Assembly: GCA_005801425.1 (NCBI GenBank)
Contig: SYDY01000009.1
Location: forward strand, 1-23,789
Origin: Bdellovibrionales bacterium
GTDB taxonomy: Bacteria > Myxococcota > XYA12-FULL-58-9 > SYDY01
Length of the DNA stretch: 23,789 nucleotides
Direction: 5' to 3'
Below the pieces are notes generated by a model, which saw only the letters and a program-made list of their open reading frames with translations, did no database searches and was not told the DNA's origin. Of this stretch, positions 1 through 8,452 are shown one piece after another. Positions within the stretch are counted from its first letter, which is position 1. Every line of letters starts with the position of its first letter. Position numbers and translations under genes: made by a program.

Positions 1-1848
1 CGGCACGAAGTGCCGGGTGGGGGTCGGTGGGGGTGTTCTTACGATGGGGATATGCTTAGCTGGCGCGGCCAAAATTTCAGCTTGCACCGTCGCGATGATG
101 AGATCTTCGGGGCACGTGACATTGGGTGGCGCAAATCCAAAGCGCGTACGATGCGCAGCGATAAAATCGGTGAAAAGCCTGGGAGCGCGGGCATCCTGCC
201 CGCCTATGTCATGCAAACAAATCGGTGTATCCGATCCACGAACACGCAAGAACCAATGATGCTGCGCCGTTGCATCGGGATATCCCGCATTTTCAAGCGT
301 TGTTTTTCCCTGGTGTGAAAGTTCATCAAGTGCGCGTTGGCTGTGTTGCGTGTTTTCTGTATTAAGCGGCAATTCGATAGCACGCGTGAGCAATTGGCTT
401 TGCGATGCGAGTCCCATGCCATAGGCCGAAAGAACGCCTGCAAGGGGGTGAATCAATATCGTTTTTATTTCGAGCGCATCGGCGAGCAAACATGCATGCT
501 GTCCTCCTGCACCACCAAAACACACAAGGGCGGCATCACGGGGGTCAGAACCGCGCTTTTGTGAAACATGCCTAATGGCTGTGGCCATGTTTTCAACGGC
601 GACATCAATAAATCCTTGCGCCACCTCTTCGGATGTATAGAGCCGTCCTGTTTCGTGTGTGATTTTTTTTGTAAGTTCTTCAAATTTTATTTTCACACAA
701 TCCACATCGATGGGTTCGTTGGCGCTCGGCCCAAAAACTTGTGGAAAAAACTCAGGGGGAAGTTTACCCAGAAGAACATTGCAATCGGTGATGGTCAGTG
801 GACCGCCGCGTCGATAACACGCAGGCCCTGGGTTTGCGCCTGCGGATGCAGGACCGACCTGAAATCGTCCTTGTGCAAAACGAACAATCGAACCACCGCC
901 AGCGGCAACGGTGTGAATATCGAGCGTGGGAACTTGCAAAAGAATACCGGCGGTGCGTGTTTCTTCCGTGCGCGACAATCGTCCATCGTACAAGGCAACA
1001 TCGGTGGATGTGCCGCCCATATCAAAGCCAATGATATGCGTGTATCCCATGCTTTTACTGGTTTCACTTGCAGCGACGATACCGCCGGCAGGACCTGATA
1101 CAATCGCATCTTTGCCTTGAAACAATGCTGCGTCGGTGAGACCGCCATAGGATTGCATGAACGACACACGTGTCTTTGGCAAATACGATGTGACTTTATC
1201 GACATAGCGTCGCAATACAGGCGAAAGATAGGCATCAACCACGGCGGTTTGCCCGCGCGCAATGAATTTTCGCATGGGACTTGCACGATGGGATGGCGTG
1301 ACGTGAATGAATCCAAGGGCTCGTGCGATCTGTTCGATCTGCTCTTCGTGGACAGGATTTATCACCGCATGCATGCAGGCGATGGCGCAGCTTGTGCAGC
1401 CGTTTTTATGGGCTTGCGCAAGCGCCTCGTGTATTGCCTTGGCATCAAGTTCGACGAGCACTTGGCCGCAACGGTCCATGCGTGCATTGACTTCAATTAC
1501 TTGGGTGTACAACACATCGGGGCGCTTGATGTGAAGCGCGAAAATATCGGGCCGCGTTTGGTCGCCGATCATGAGCGCATGGCGAAATCCCTGTGTGATC
1601 ACAAGAACCGTGGGCTCGCCTTTGCGTTCAAGCAAGGCGTTGGTGGCCACGGTGGTTCCCATTTTGACGTGTGCAATATGTTCAGGCGTGATGGTGCCGC
1701 CAAGAAGACGTCGTATACCTTCGATGGCGGCGTCGTCGTATTGCTCAGGATTGTCGCTCAAAAGTTTTTGGGTATGCAAAGCCCCATGAGGATCGCAGCC
1801 AATAATATCTGTAAAAGTCCCGCCGCGATCGATCCAGAATTGCCACAT
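1..1848 (-). CDS. oplA: 5-oxoprolinase (ATP-hydrolysing), N-terminal two thirds of the gene, cut by the window edge
   Basis: The reading frame is open from ATG at 1848 down to base 1 (616 codons) with no stop, so the gene continues outside the window. The protein opens with [24 protein letters not shown] is the ATPase phosphate-binding signature of 5-oxoprolinases, whereas hydantoinase A proteins usually have DVGGTFTD. Further family blocks follow in order: [60 protein letters not shown] and [11 protein letters not shown]. These are the Hydant_A_N and Hydantoinase_A domains of the ~1200-residue fused enzyme; the hydantoinase B half should lie beyond base 1. The known reaction is 5-oxo-L-proline + ATP + water to L-glutamate, in the cytosol. 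A D-glutamate cyclase family gene starts divergently 2 bp away. I see no clear Shine-Dalgarno before the ATG. Family assignment is firm; substrate is by homology. Confidence 0.93.
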   Translation of the reverse strand, partial: MWQFWIDRGGTFTDIIGCDPHGALHTQKLLSDNPEQYDDAAIEGIRRLLGGTITPEHIAHVKMGTTVATNALLERKGEPTVLVITQGFRHALMIGDQTRPDIFALHIKRPDVLYTQVIEVNARMDRCGQVLVELDAKAIHEALAQAHKNGCTSCAIACMHAVINPVHEEQIEQIARALGFIHVTPSHRASPMRKFIARGQTAVVDAYLSPVLRRYVDKVTSYLPKTRVSFMQSYGGLTDAALFQGKDAIVSGPAGGIVAASETSKSMGYTHIIGFDMGGTSTDVALYDGRLSRTEETRTAGILLQVPTLDIHTVAAGGGSIVRFAQGRFQVGPASAGANPGPACYRRGGPLTITDCNVLLGKLPPEFFPQVFGPSANEPIDVDCVKIKFEELTKKITHETGRLYTSEEVAQGFIDVAVENMATAIRHVSQKRGSDPRDAALVCFGGAGGQHACLLADALEIKTILIHPLAGVLSAYGMGLASQSQLLTRAIELPLNTENTQHSQRALDELSHQGKTTLENAGYPDATAQHHWFLRVRGSDTPICLHDIGGQDARAPRLFTDFIAAHRTRFGFAPPNVTCPEDLIIATVQAEILAAPAKHIPIVRTPPPTPTRHFVP

Positions 1849-1850
1849 TG

Positions 1851-2657
1851 ATGTTAAATAGGCATGATTACAAAATGTTGCCAGATGAGATCCGTACCGC
1901 ATGTCGCGAAGGCCGTCATCATGGGCCCACAGCCCATCTTGCGCCGGGATTTGTGCAGGCGAATCTTGTGATTGTGCCGGAGGCGTTTGCCGAAGACTTC
2001 GCCGGTTTCTGTGCGGCCAATGCCAAAGCATGTCCATTGCTTGAGCGTCTTGCGCCGGGATCTCCGTTTACAAAGCGTCTTGCCGCCCATGCCGATGTTC
2101 GTTGCGATTTACCTGGCTATCGGATCTTTACCCGTGGTGAACGCTCCGATGTGGACAACATCAGGGATCGTTTTACAGCCGATGCCACCGCCTTTTTACT
2201 GGGTTGCAGTTTTAGTTTTGAAGAAGGATTGAAAGAGGCTGGGATCGGTGTTCGCCATGTGGAACTTGGTTGCAACGTGCCCATGTACCGCACTACACGC
2301 GATGTGCATGGCGTGGGGCCTTTTTGCGGCAAACATGTTGTATCGATGAGGCCCATTCCCGAAGCTTTGCTGGAACGAGCCTATGCGGCCACACGGCCCT
2401 ATGCGGCCGTTCATGGCGAGCCTGTGCATCATGGTGATCCAAACGCATTGGGGATCGCTGATTTGGCGGATCCAGACTACGGCGACGCGGTTCCTCTTTA
2501 TCCGGGCGAAGTCCCCGTTTTTTGGGCGTGCGGTGTGACGAGCCAAGAAGCGGTGGAAGGCGCCGTCAATCGGGGCGAACTCCCATGGGCGATCACCCAC
2601 CAACCGGGCATGATGTTTGTTGGCGATTTGTGCGTAGAAACGCTTAAAATTTTGTAG
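1851..2657 (+). CDS. D-glutamate cyclase family protein (DUF1445, YcsI-like)
   Basis: A 268-aa protein with the hallmark blocks of the DUF1445/YcsI family: [19 protein letters not shown] near residue 25, [59 protein letters not shown] and [13 protein letters not shown] at the end. The length is normal for the family. The mammalian relative DGLUCY turns D-glutamate into 5-oxo-D-proline, though DGLUCY has a second domain and it is not certain which one is catalytic. In Bacillus subtilis ycsI sits among the 5-oxoprolinase genes, and here the gene is divergent from a 5-oxoprolinase, which supports a role in pyroglutamate/glutamate turnover. ATG 1851 lies 2 bp from the oxoprolinase start; ATG 1875 is an alternative that loses eight residues. 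Neither has a good Shine-Dalgarno. The stop TAG is the first part of a palindromic repeat. Confidence 0.88.
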   Translation: MLNRHDYKMLPDEIRTACREGRHHGPTAHLAPGFVQANLVIVPEAFAEDFAGFCAANAKACPLLERLAPGSPFTKRLAAHADVRCDLPGYRIFTRGERSDVDNIRDRFTADATAFLLGCSFSFEEGLKEAGIGVRHVELGCNVPMYRTTRDVHGVGPFCGKHVVSMRPIPEALLERAYAATRPYAAVHGEPVHHGDPNALGIADLADPDYGDAVPLYPGEVPVFWACGVTSQEAVEGAVNRGELPWAITHQPGMMFVGDLCVETLKIL

Positions 2658-3801
2658 GGGCGCTGCTTGCTGCGCCTTGCGCCCCTACAGTTGCGCCCTT
2701 AATCCAACGCTTAAGTTCATCAACCACAGAAGCAGGCAAGGTGCAGTGGTTTGTTTTCCATGCGCCAAACCAAACTTTGATCATGTTTTCATAGGTGCGT
2801 TTGACCAAAAAATCTCGTACGTATTCCTCGGGGGCATGGTAAATATCACCGTTGCACTCAACAACCAGGGTGTGTTTTTTGCCCAGGCTATCGATTGCGG
2901 TGATGAGAATATCGATCCGGTAATCGTACAAAGGCACCTGCATGGCGATGCTGAATCGTGCAGGGTGCTTGGCGAGTATTTCTTTGACTTGTCGCAGTAT
3001 TGTATATTCCCACACCGAAGATCGCATGGTTGGCTGGGTGATTGTCGCGGCGCTTTGGATCCATGGTTGTGATTCAGGGAGTGATTCGAGGCCCCAATAG
3101 ACCAAACCCTTTCTTATTTGCATCCAAGAGCTGGCATTGGCTTGATTGAATGTATTTGGTTTTTTTAGCCAATCGGCAAAAAGCGCTTTAAACATATCGG
3201 GCTGATCTTGAAATAAACCCAATCCACCCACATCAATCACAACACTGGACATGGTATTGGGGGATAACGTGATGTTTTTGAGCGCATGGGTTGCCCATGT
3301 GGTTAAGTGATCGCGAAAAGATGCCGAGAGATGGGTCCCGAAAAGACCAAAGACACCGTGCAACAAGAGCGAAACTGTTTTTTCGTTGGCTGGTTTTTGG
3401 GCTTGATGACGTATCGCATAATTTGCCCATGTTTGTAGTTTTGTTTTGCAGGCATACGACAGTGGTAATGCCATCTTTGCGAGTGCCGCAAGGGTCGTGG
3501 CGAGATGTTCCGCATTGGGATCCCAAGCAGAGCCTCGAGGTTCATGAATGGCTTTGCAAACCCAAGTTCCAAATTTTTTTGCTCTGTCTGGCAGAATTAA
3601 TTTTTGTTTTTGGCATGTGCTCACGATGGACGAGAGCGACTGCGCGTCGACAGCTTGAAGCAGGTCGATAGAAGGCTTCGCGGGGACCCAGGGCTCATTT
3701 GCCGCTGTTCCTAAGTTCCTTACTTTTGCGATCGTTGCCATGGTTTGTGTTTCTTTTTTATGATGCCAAGGTAAGACGTTCTCGTACCTTGTTCTCGTCA
3801 T
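2644..3801 (-). CDS. RAP-domain-like protein with helical N-terminal repeats
   Basis: A 385-aa protein. Residues ~45-265 are predicted mainly helical, with repeated segments such as TTLAALAKM, SLLLHGVFGLFG and VVIDVGGLGLF. These resemble the loose repeats of FASTK, heptatricopeptide or octotricopeptide RNA-binding proteins. The C-terminal part (~285-350) has YRIDILI followed by LVVECNGDIYH and a conserved-looking VRDFLVKRTYEN segment. This is the layout of RAP domains (Asp, then E-x-[DN]-G, then H and R), which share the PD-(D/E)xK nuclease fold. RAP proteins mostly act in organelle RNA metabolism; bacterial ones are sporadic. The last ~15 residues ([17 protein letters not shown]) come from a palindromic repeat and are probably not original. 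The start is unsure: ATG 3801 or ATG 3741 (MATIAKV), both without a clear Shine-Dalgarno. The gene overlaps the convergent cyclase gene by 14 bp. Function is not established. Confidence 0.72.
   Translation of the reverse strand: MTRTRYENVLPWHHKKETQTMATIAKVRNLGTAANEPWVPAKPSIDLLQAVDAQSLSSIVSTCQKQKLILPDRAKKFGTWVCKAIHEPRGSAWDPNAEHLATTLAALAKMALPLSYACKTKLQTWANYAIRHQAQKPANEKTVSLLLHGVFGLFGTHLSASFRDHLTTWATHALKNITLSPNTMSSVVIDVGGLGLFQDQPDMFKALFADWLKKPNTFNQANASSWMQIRKGLVYWGLESLPESQPWIQSAATITQPTMRSSVWEYTILRQVKEILAKHPARFSIAMQVPLYDYRIDILITAIDSLGKKHTLVVECNGDIYHAPEEYVRDFLVKRTYENMIKVWFGAWKTNHCTLPASVVDELKRWIKGATVGAQGAASSAPTKF
2654..2688. repeat. Palindromic repeat, GTAGGGGCG family, copy 1
   Basis: Arms GTAGGGGCGC (2654-2663) and GCGCCCCTAC (2679-2688) are perfect inverted repeats around a 15-base loop. 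The GTAGGGGCG head recurs at 21370 and 23576. This copy supplies the TAG stop of the plus-strand cyclase gene and, on the minus strand, the last codons of the RAP-like gene. It could also act as a two-way terminator hairpin between convergent genes, although no long T-run follows. Confidence 0.8.
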
Positions 3802-3863
3802 CTTACATCAGATGTCCTCGGTATTTCGTATGTTCAAATTGATAATATAGAGATAACTCCATG

Positions 3864-3888
3864 CGTCAGATCGCTTTGACTTCTGACG
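3864..3888 (+). promoter_or_regulatory. Inverted repeat just before the 3890 gene
   Basis: CGTCAGA (3864-3870) and TCTGACG (3882-3888) can pair as a 7-bp stem with an 11-base loop, ending 2 bases before the first ATG. It lies in the AT-rich divergent space between the RAP-like gene and the CsgG-like gene. It could be an operator or an mRNA hairpin that limits ribosome access. The role is inferred. Confidence 0.35.
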
Positions 3889-3889
3889 G

Positions 3890-4648
3890 ATGATGCATGT
3901 GATGTTTACAACGTTATTGATGCTGCAAGTTTTCTTGGGTTCCACCGAACGTGTGGCGGTGATGCCGCTGGTGGTGAAGTCGGGTGTACAGCCTGATGTT
4001 GCATTATTTTTGTCCGCGAAGCTTCAAGAGTCGTTGCACGGACTTGGACGTGAAACCATTGGTCTCGATGATATCCAAGCGATTTTAGGCGTGGAGCGCA
4101 TCAATGAAAATTTGGGTTGTGACGACCCAAGCTGCCTTGCGGAGCTTGCCGGTTTGCTTGGTGTTGATGAAATCATTCACGGCAGCATGGGTCGTGTGGA
4201 TCAATCACTTTTTGTGTCGCTGAAACGTTTGCGTCGCAAAGATGGCAAAGTGCTGGCCACGTTCTCAAAGAATTTTGACAATAAACACGCTGCGCAGGTG
4301 TTGGCATCGGCCGATGTCATGATCCGGCAATTGTATGGGATCAAAGAAACAAGCATCAAGCAAGGGGGAGAAGAACCGTGGCTTCTCTCAAAGCCCTGGG
4401 ACATCGGTCTGTGGTCGTCTGCGGGCGCTACGGCAGCCATGGGTGTGGGATTTGGCATTGCCGCTTTGAATATGCAGGACAGCGCCCATGCACGTGGTCT
4501 TGAAATCACCGCTATCACAGCCGCATCGATATCGGGTGCACTTCTGGTCACGCAACTTTGGCGCGTGTGGATGCGAGATCATGCGAACAAAACAAAAACT
4601 GCGTTTGTTCCCACAGGCTTGGGGCTTGCGGTGGTGGGGCAGTGGTAG
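3890..4648 (+). CDS. Exported CsgG/TolB-N-like protein with C-terminal membrane segments
   Basis: A 252-aa protein. Residues 1-18 look like a signal peptide or membrane anchor (MFTTLLMLQVFLGS after the first ATGs). Residues ~20-145 follow the pattern of CsgG, LpoB and TolB N-terminal-like domains: RVAVMPLVV, an L-x-x-x-L-Q-E-S-L helix, then CDDPSCLAELAGLLGVDEIIHGSMGRVDQSLFVSLKRL. The C-D-D-x-x-C pair followed by LGVD and a beta strand is common in myxobacterial periplasmic proteins of this kind. Residues ~175-252 hold two hydrophobic segments (ATAAMGVGFGIAAL and ITAASISGALLVTQLW). This suggests an envelope protein, function unknown. The start could be ATG 3890, 3893 or 3902. It is flanked by genes on the other strand, so it is probably transcribed alone. 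Confidence 0.7.
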   Translation: MMHVMFTTLLMLQVFLGSTERVAVMPLVVKSGVQPDVALFLSAKLQESLHGLGRETIGLDDIQAILGVERINENLGCDDPSCLAELAGLLGVDEIIHGSMGRVDQSLFVSLKRLRRKDGKVLATFSKNFDNKHAAQVLASADVMIRQLYGIKETSIKQGGEEPWLLSKPWDIGLWSSAGATAAMGVGFGIAALNMQDSAHARGLEITAITAASISGALLVTQLWRVWMRDHANKTKTAFVPTGLGLAVVGQW

Positions 4649-4663
4649 GGGCTCTTTAATGCT

Positions 4664-4687
4664 CAGACCCACGTGGCTGTAATTTTT
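4664..4687 (+). terminator. Possible weak terminator after the CsgG-like gene
   Basis: A short imperfect stem (CAG-a-CC ... GG-CTG) lies at 4664-4679 and is followed by TAATTTTTT. The stem is only about 5 bp, so this is a weak call. The rest of 4649-4751 between the two convergent genes shows nothing else I recognise. Confidence 0.3.
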
Positions 4688-4751
4688 TCAAATGGAACGA
4701 ACACTTCTCCGCCTTGCCTTGGCCGATCGGGTGTGTCCCCATGAAACGCTC

Positions 4752-6014
4752 TTATTTCTGCAACACCTTGCGTAAAATCGACGAATGCGTTGAGTAACTG
4801 CTTTTGTTTGGCCGTCGTGGCGGTGGGTTCTTGTTCCGCAAGTGTTCAACGATGATATTTAATTCATTGATAAACTCGCCGAGTTTTGCTGATGAAAGAC
4901 CATGTTTCCCAAACTCGTGCTTTGCCGCTTCTTTGAGGGCAGGCGGAATCGTCTTGGTGTCCTCCACCAAGCTACAAAGTGCTTCAAATTTTGTTTTGAG
5001 ATCCTTGGGCAAGGTTTCGCGAAACTGACCAACACCCGTGCTTTCTAGTGTGCTGTTGGTGCTACGTGTTCCAAAATTAACGAAATGTCGCGCAAATCGT
5101 AAGGCACTTTTTGGGCCGACAATCGTGGGAAGGCCCGCGGGTTCTACTTTTATAAACGAAGTGCCGTCTTTGAGTTGAGCAAATACGATGCATCCACCGG
5201 GCTTATCTCCATTGCAAGGCAGGAGACACTTGTAATCTTCAAAGCCAATTTGTCCTGGATTTCTTGTAAGAAGTCCCATCACGCTTTGACCATGATGTCT
5301 GCTGAGGGTGTTGAAGTGCGAAGAAATGCGGTTTTCATTGAGAGGACATTTTTCCATGTAAGCGATGATGCGGCCGTTGGGATCCGGAAAACGAATACTG
5401 CCCGTTTCCATGACCATTGAAACACCACGCGTAAGGTAATCAACGGTTGATCGTGCATTCATATACCATGTGATGGCGCGCATATCTTCTTTTGTTGGCG
5501 GTGGTGCGTTAGGGCCAGAAATGGAAGGATGATTCTCTTGTATGCGTTTTATAAGGTCTTCACCTTTGGCAATATACCCGTGAATGACCTCGGGACTGAG
5601 TGCTTTGGTTGTGATCATTTTTTCGAAATAGGTTGAAATAGGCGGCTCTTTTTCTAGAGTTTTCATGGTTTCGGATACAAACGTATCGGGTTTGTCTTTT
5701 TTATTTTGGGCGGCAATTTCTGTGCTTCTTGGAGGTGCAGATGTGTCTACGCTTGGTGAGGGGGGCGGCATTGCGCGTGACGACGAGGTTGCTCTGGAAA
5801 GTGTGCCTGTACTGCTGGTTCTATGGGCTAAAGCTGGCAGTGAACCGGATGACGAGGATACGTGTAGTGAGGTGTAACCAGAGTCAATTGAGTCAGTTGG
5901 CGATGAGGGTAGTGGTGATGTTGGGGATGGGGGTGGCGATATTACAGAATCGTGTTGCGACGGTATGGATGTAGACTGTTTGGGTAGGGCAGGCAGTCCG
6001 GAGGGGGGAGACAT
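4752..6014 (-). CDS. Protein of unknown function with Ser/Pro-rich disordered N-terminus
   Basis: A 420-aa protein I do not recognise. Residues 1-~105 are low complexity, dominated by Ser, Pro and Thr with many SP/TP pairs (SPPPSPTSPLPSSPT, SIDSGYTSL), and should be disordered. Residues ~110-395 look folded. They are rich in charged helices and contain five Cys, four of them in a C-x4-C-x7-C type patch (KCLLPCNGDKPGGC) before a beta segment (FAQLKDGTSFIKVEPAG). The end (~395-420) is basic (NPPPRRPNK). There is no signal peptide or membrane segment. ATG 6014 sits one base after GGAGG, unusually close, but an in-frame TGA lies just upstream, so no longer start exists. It is 51 bp downstream of udk on the same strand and may be co-transcribed. 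It shares N-terminal composition with the genes at 10531 and 11911. An effector or surface role is only a guess. Confidence 0.7.
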   Translation of the reverse strand: MSPPSGLPALPKQSTSIPSQHDSVISPPPSPTSPLPSSPTDSIDSGYTSLHVSSSSGSLPALAHRTSSTGTLSRATSSSRAMPPPSPSVDTSAPPRSTEIAAQNKKDKPDTFVSETMKTLEKEPPISTYFEKMITTKALSPEVIHGYIAKGEDLIKRIQENHPSISGPNAPPPTKEDMRAITWYMNARSTVDYLTRGVSMVMETGSIRFPDPNGRIIAYMEKCPLNENRISSHFNTLSRHHGQSVMGLLTRNPGQIGFEDYKCLLPCNGDKPGGCIVFAQLKDGTSFIKVEPAGLPTIVGPKSALRFARHFVNFGTRSTNSTLESTGVGQFRETLPKDLKTKFEALCSLVEDTKTIPPALKEAAKHEFGKHGLSSAKLGEFINELNIIVEHLRNKNPPPRRPNKSSYSTHSSILRKVLQK

Positions 6015-6065
6015 ACCTCCATTAAATCATGAAATGTCATATGATAATTTAATTTTTGTCTTTTC

Positions 6066-6662
6066 CTACACCCACCCACAAATCGTATCGACCCAATCGG
6101 CCACATGGTGTCCATTGCACACAAGATCAGCAAAGATTTTGCTGGGCTCAACGTACTGGTTGTGCATGGGAGCGACTTGTTCTGAGAATTGGGTGAACAC
6201 GCCGTCGGGGGTTCGGCCGCGTTCACGGATATCGCGATCAAGGCGGCGTTGATAGCGCAGCGATTCAGGGGCTTCCACAAAGACTGTGCGATCAGCCAAA
6301 GCACGAATACGCGGCAGGGTGAGCAATAAAATACCTTCCACGAGGATCACGGGACGCGGTTCAATGGTGCGTGTGTCTTCACTGCGCGTATGGGTCACAA
6401 AATCATAAATGGGAATGCGCACGGTTTTTCCATTGCACAGTGATTCAAGTTGGCATGCCAGCAAATCAAAATCGATGCTTGATGGATGGTCAAAATTAAC
6501 GCTGCGACTGTCCTTGGCGAATTGTTCGCTTAAATCGTGAAAATAACTGTCTTGGCACAAATACGCGCAGCGCTCAGGGCCAAGACGTTCGCGTACCAAA
6601 CGTGCCAGTGTTGTTTTACCCGAACCACTTCCGCCGCTGATGGCGATCACAAACGGTTTCAT
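6066..6662 (-). CDS. udk: Uridine kinase
   Basis: A 198-aa cytosolic kinase phosphorylating uridine (and usually cytidine) to the monophosphate. The Walker A loop GGSGSGKT is at residues 10-17, and the substrate-site blocks follow: QDSY (37-40), NFDHP (56-60), PIYDF (84-88), VEGILL (108-113) and the lid-like RDIRERGR (143-150). All are standard for bacterial Udk, and the length is normal (about 200-215). Its ATG directly follows the TAG of upp with no spacer, so translation is probably coupled. It is the last gene of the urc1-urc4-upp-udk block, where it would feed uridine into the UMP pool used by the URC route. Phosphoribulokinase shares the fold, but the NFDHP and PIYDF blocks favour Udk. 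Confidence 0.95.
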   Translation of the reverse strand: MKPFVIAISGGSGSGKTTLARLVRERLGPERCAYLCQDSYFHDLSEQFAKDSRSVNFDHPSSIDFDLLACQLESLCNGKTVRIPIYDFVTHTRSEDTRTIEPRPVILVEGILLLTLPRIRALADRTVFVEAPESLRYQRRLDRDIRERGRTPDGVFTQFSEQVAPMHNQYVEPSKIFADLVCNGHHVADWVDTICGWV

Positions 6663-7289
6663 CTACGACACCCCGTAAATTCGTTCGCCCACATCACCAA
6701 GACCAGGAAGAACCATACCCTGTGCATCGAGTGTGGCATCGACGCCAATGGTGATGATCTGAATGTCAGGATGGACTTCAGCTAGATTTTGAAGACCCGG
6801 TTGTGCGGCGAGAAAACAGACAAACGTCAGATCCTTGGCGCCTGCATCTTTGAGGCGATTCACGGCGGTGATGGCGGTGGCACCCGATGCCAGAATGGGA
6901 TCCACAAGAAACGTGTGATGTTCGCTGATGTTGTTGGGCAATCGGTTGTAATATTCCACCGTCGCTTTCACAAAACTATCGCGGTAGATCCCAAGATGGC
7001 CCGCGACGGATCCTGGAATGATATCGAGAAACGCTTCTTGCATGAGAATACCCGCACGCAAAATGGACACCACCAACACGGGCTTTGAGAATTTGTTCCC
7101 TACGGTATCGCCCTGAGGCGTTTGGACGCGCCATGGCTCGGTGGGAAGTTCTCGACACAATTCATAGGCAAGCATTTCTGCGATTTGCCGTGCGACGGCG
7201 CGAAAGCGCCCGGTGGATGCGGCCTCACGTCGAAGATCGGTGAGTTTGTGTTGCAAAAGTGGATGCTGCAAATGGACAATGTTGCTCAT
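6663..7289 (-). CDS. upp: Uracil phosphoribosyltransferase
   Basis: A 208-aa enzyme making UMP from uracil and PRPP. Evidence includes SILRAGILM near residue 76, the PRPP loop VDPILASGATA (canonical DPMLATGG) near residue 131, and the C-terminal uracil-site block PGLGDVGERIYGV (canonical PGLGDAGDRIFGT). Start: ATG 7289 shares one base with the TGA of urc4 (TGATG), a typical reinitiation junction; a TTG at 7292 is in frame but unnecessary. In the fungal URC pathway a UPRT homologue (URC6) is required for uracil breakdown, so this gene may serve catabolism as well as salvage. Confidence 0.95.
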   Translation of the reverse strand: MSNIVHLQHPLLQHKLTDLRREAASTGRFRAVARQIAEMLAYELCRELPTEPWRVQTPQGDTVGNKFSKPVLVVSILRAGILMQEAFLDIIPGSVAGHLGIYRDSFVKATVEYYNRLPNNISEHHTFLVDPILASGATAITAVNRLKDAGAKDLTFVCFLAAQPGLQNLAEVHPDIQIITIGVDATLDAQGMVLPGLGDVGERIYGVS

Positions 7290-8452
7290 CAAAAAACCGT
7301 CCCATCGCTGATGATTGACAAAGGGGGTGCCCCGTTGCGCAAACGTGCCGCACGCTCACGTCCCATGGCCCAGGTGCCTGCTTGTAAAATGCCGCCCATG
7401 GGCAGATCTTCCGAAGACGTTTCTAGGATATCGCGCACGAGATCTGCGAGGCACTCGATCAAACCCACAGTCAATGCGCGCCATGCAATGATCACATCGC
7501 TTCCAGGGTGGTGTTGTTCTTCGATAAGATAGGGCTCACGCAGTTTCAAAACGCCAGCGTCCATCAAAAGACCGCCATTGCGATATTCTGCCAATGCGGT
7601 GAGACTGTCATCGCGCTCAAGATGCACGTTCACGTAGGCCAGCGGTTCAATGCACGAATAGCTAAGCCATTGGGGAAGTTTGTGAAGCGCCACAGGCTCA
7701 TTCCATGGGCCGTAGTGCCACACATCACCCATGGGGATCCCGTCGAGTGTTAATCGACTTGGAAACACAAAACCAAGCACACACAAAAATCGTTCGAGTA
7801 CATCGGACGCTTCTTCAAGCGTTCGATAGGGTTTGAGAATATCAGCACAACGGGAAAGGCCATGATCATTAAGCGTATGGCCTAAGGCATTGAGCATTGC
7901 ACAGCGGCCTTCAAAGCCTGCCAGGGCATTGTCACTGCGGTGTTGAAGCCCTTCGGCGAGTTGTTCAGGTTTTAAATTAATCAAGGCATGGGCATCGACG
8001 CGATTGGGATCGTCCTCGGTGGCTGCAAAAATCCCCTGCATGAACATTTCAAGGCTTGCGACGGCCAATCCTTCGCTGCGTCCGATGATGCCTGCTTCAG
8101 GCGAATGGTAGCGCCATGCTTTTCCTGCACCGGCATCGAGCAATACGCTGACCACCGCAAGATCGATCAGGGCCTCCGCGGTGCCGATGTCCGATGTTCC
8201 CTGAAGCCGTTCCATGAAGATCATGAATGTTTCAGGACATGCGGTTTCAAAATGACGCCAGCGTGCGTGCAATGGCACGGCTTGACGTCCGTATTGGGTG
8301 CGTATGCGCTCGGCCAATTCGCGTGCAAGCGCATTGAGTGCGTCTTCGTCGACAGAAAATGGCGTCCCGCCGTGCTGTGCTTCTTGCAGCATCCGATCAG
8401 AGGCATCGAGTACCGCGTCCACGCAAAGAAGTGATTTTACATCAGTACTCAT
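7289..8452 (-). CDS. urc4: Urc4/Urg3-type uracil catabolism protein (DUF1688)
   Basis: A 387-aa protein matching the DUF1688 family (URC4 of Lachancea kluyveri, urg3 of fission yeast). Recognisable parts are the N-terminal helix with RIRTQYGRQAVPLHARWRHF, then LLDAGAGKAWRYHSPE (~110-125), GRSEGLAVASLEMF, the middle YRTLEEASDVLERFL, and the C-terminal FVFPSRLTLDGIPMGDVWHY and GVLKLREPYLIE. The biochemical step is not settled. Yeast urc4 mutants are reported to accumulate ribosylurea, so it probably acts after ring opening. Start: ATG 8452 has AAAGGA about 10 bases upstream and overlaps the end of urc1 by 11 bp; an ATG at 8473 lies further upstream in frame without a better site. It overlaps upp by one base. 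Confidence 0.9.
   Translation of the reverse strand: MSTDVKSLLCVDAVLDASDRMLQEAQHGGTPFSVDEDALNALARELAERIRTQYGRQAVPLHARWRHFETACPETFMIFMERLQGTSDIGTAEALIDLAVVSVLLDAGAGKAWRYHSPEAGIIGRSEGLAVASLEMFMQGIFAATEDDPNRVDAHALINLKPEQLAEGLQHRSDNALAGFEGRCAMLNALGHTLNDHGLSRCADILKPYRTLEEASDVLERFLCVLGFVFPSRLTLDGIPMGDVWHYGPWNEPVALHKLPQWLSYSCIEPLAYVNVHLERDDSLTALAEYRNGGLLMDAGVLKLREPYLIEEQHHPGSDVIIAWRALTVGLIECLADLVRDILETSSEDLPMGGILQAGTWAMGRERAARLRNGAPPLSIISDGTVF

Noticed and set aside
1-15. CGGCAC-GAA-GTGCCG hairpin as a terminator or repeat
   Set aside because: It lies inside the open oxoprolinase coding frame and no T-run follows; probably chance.
568-1851. Long plus-strand frames opposite the oxoprolinase gene
   Set aside because: The minus-strand frame carries all family motifs of 5-oxoprolinase without interruption; the plus frames show no domain and Cys/Arg-rich translations typical of antisense frames.
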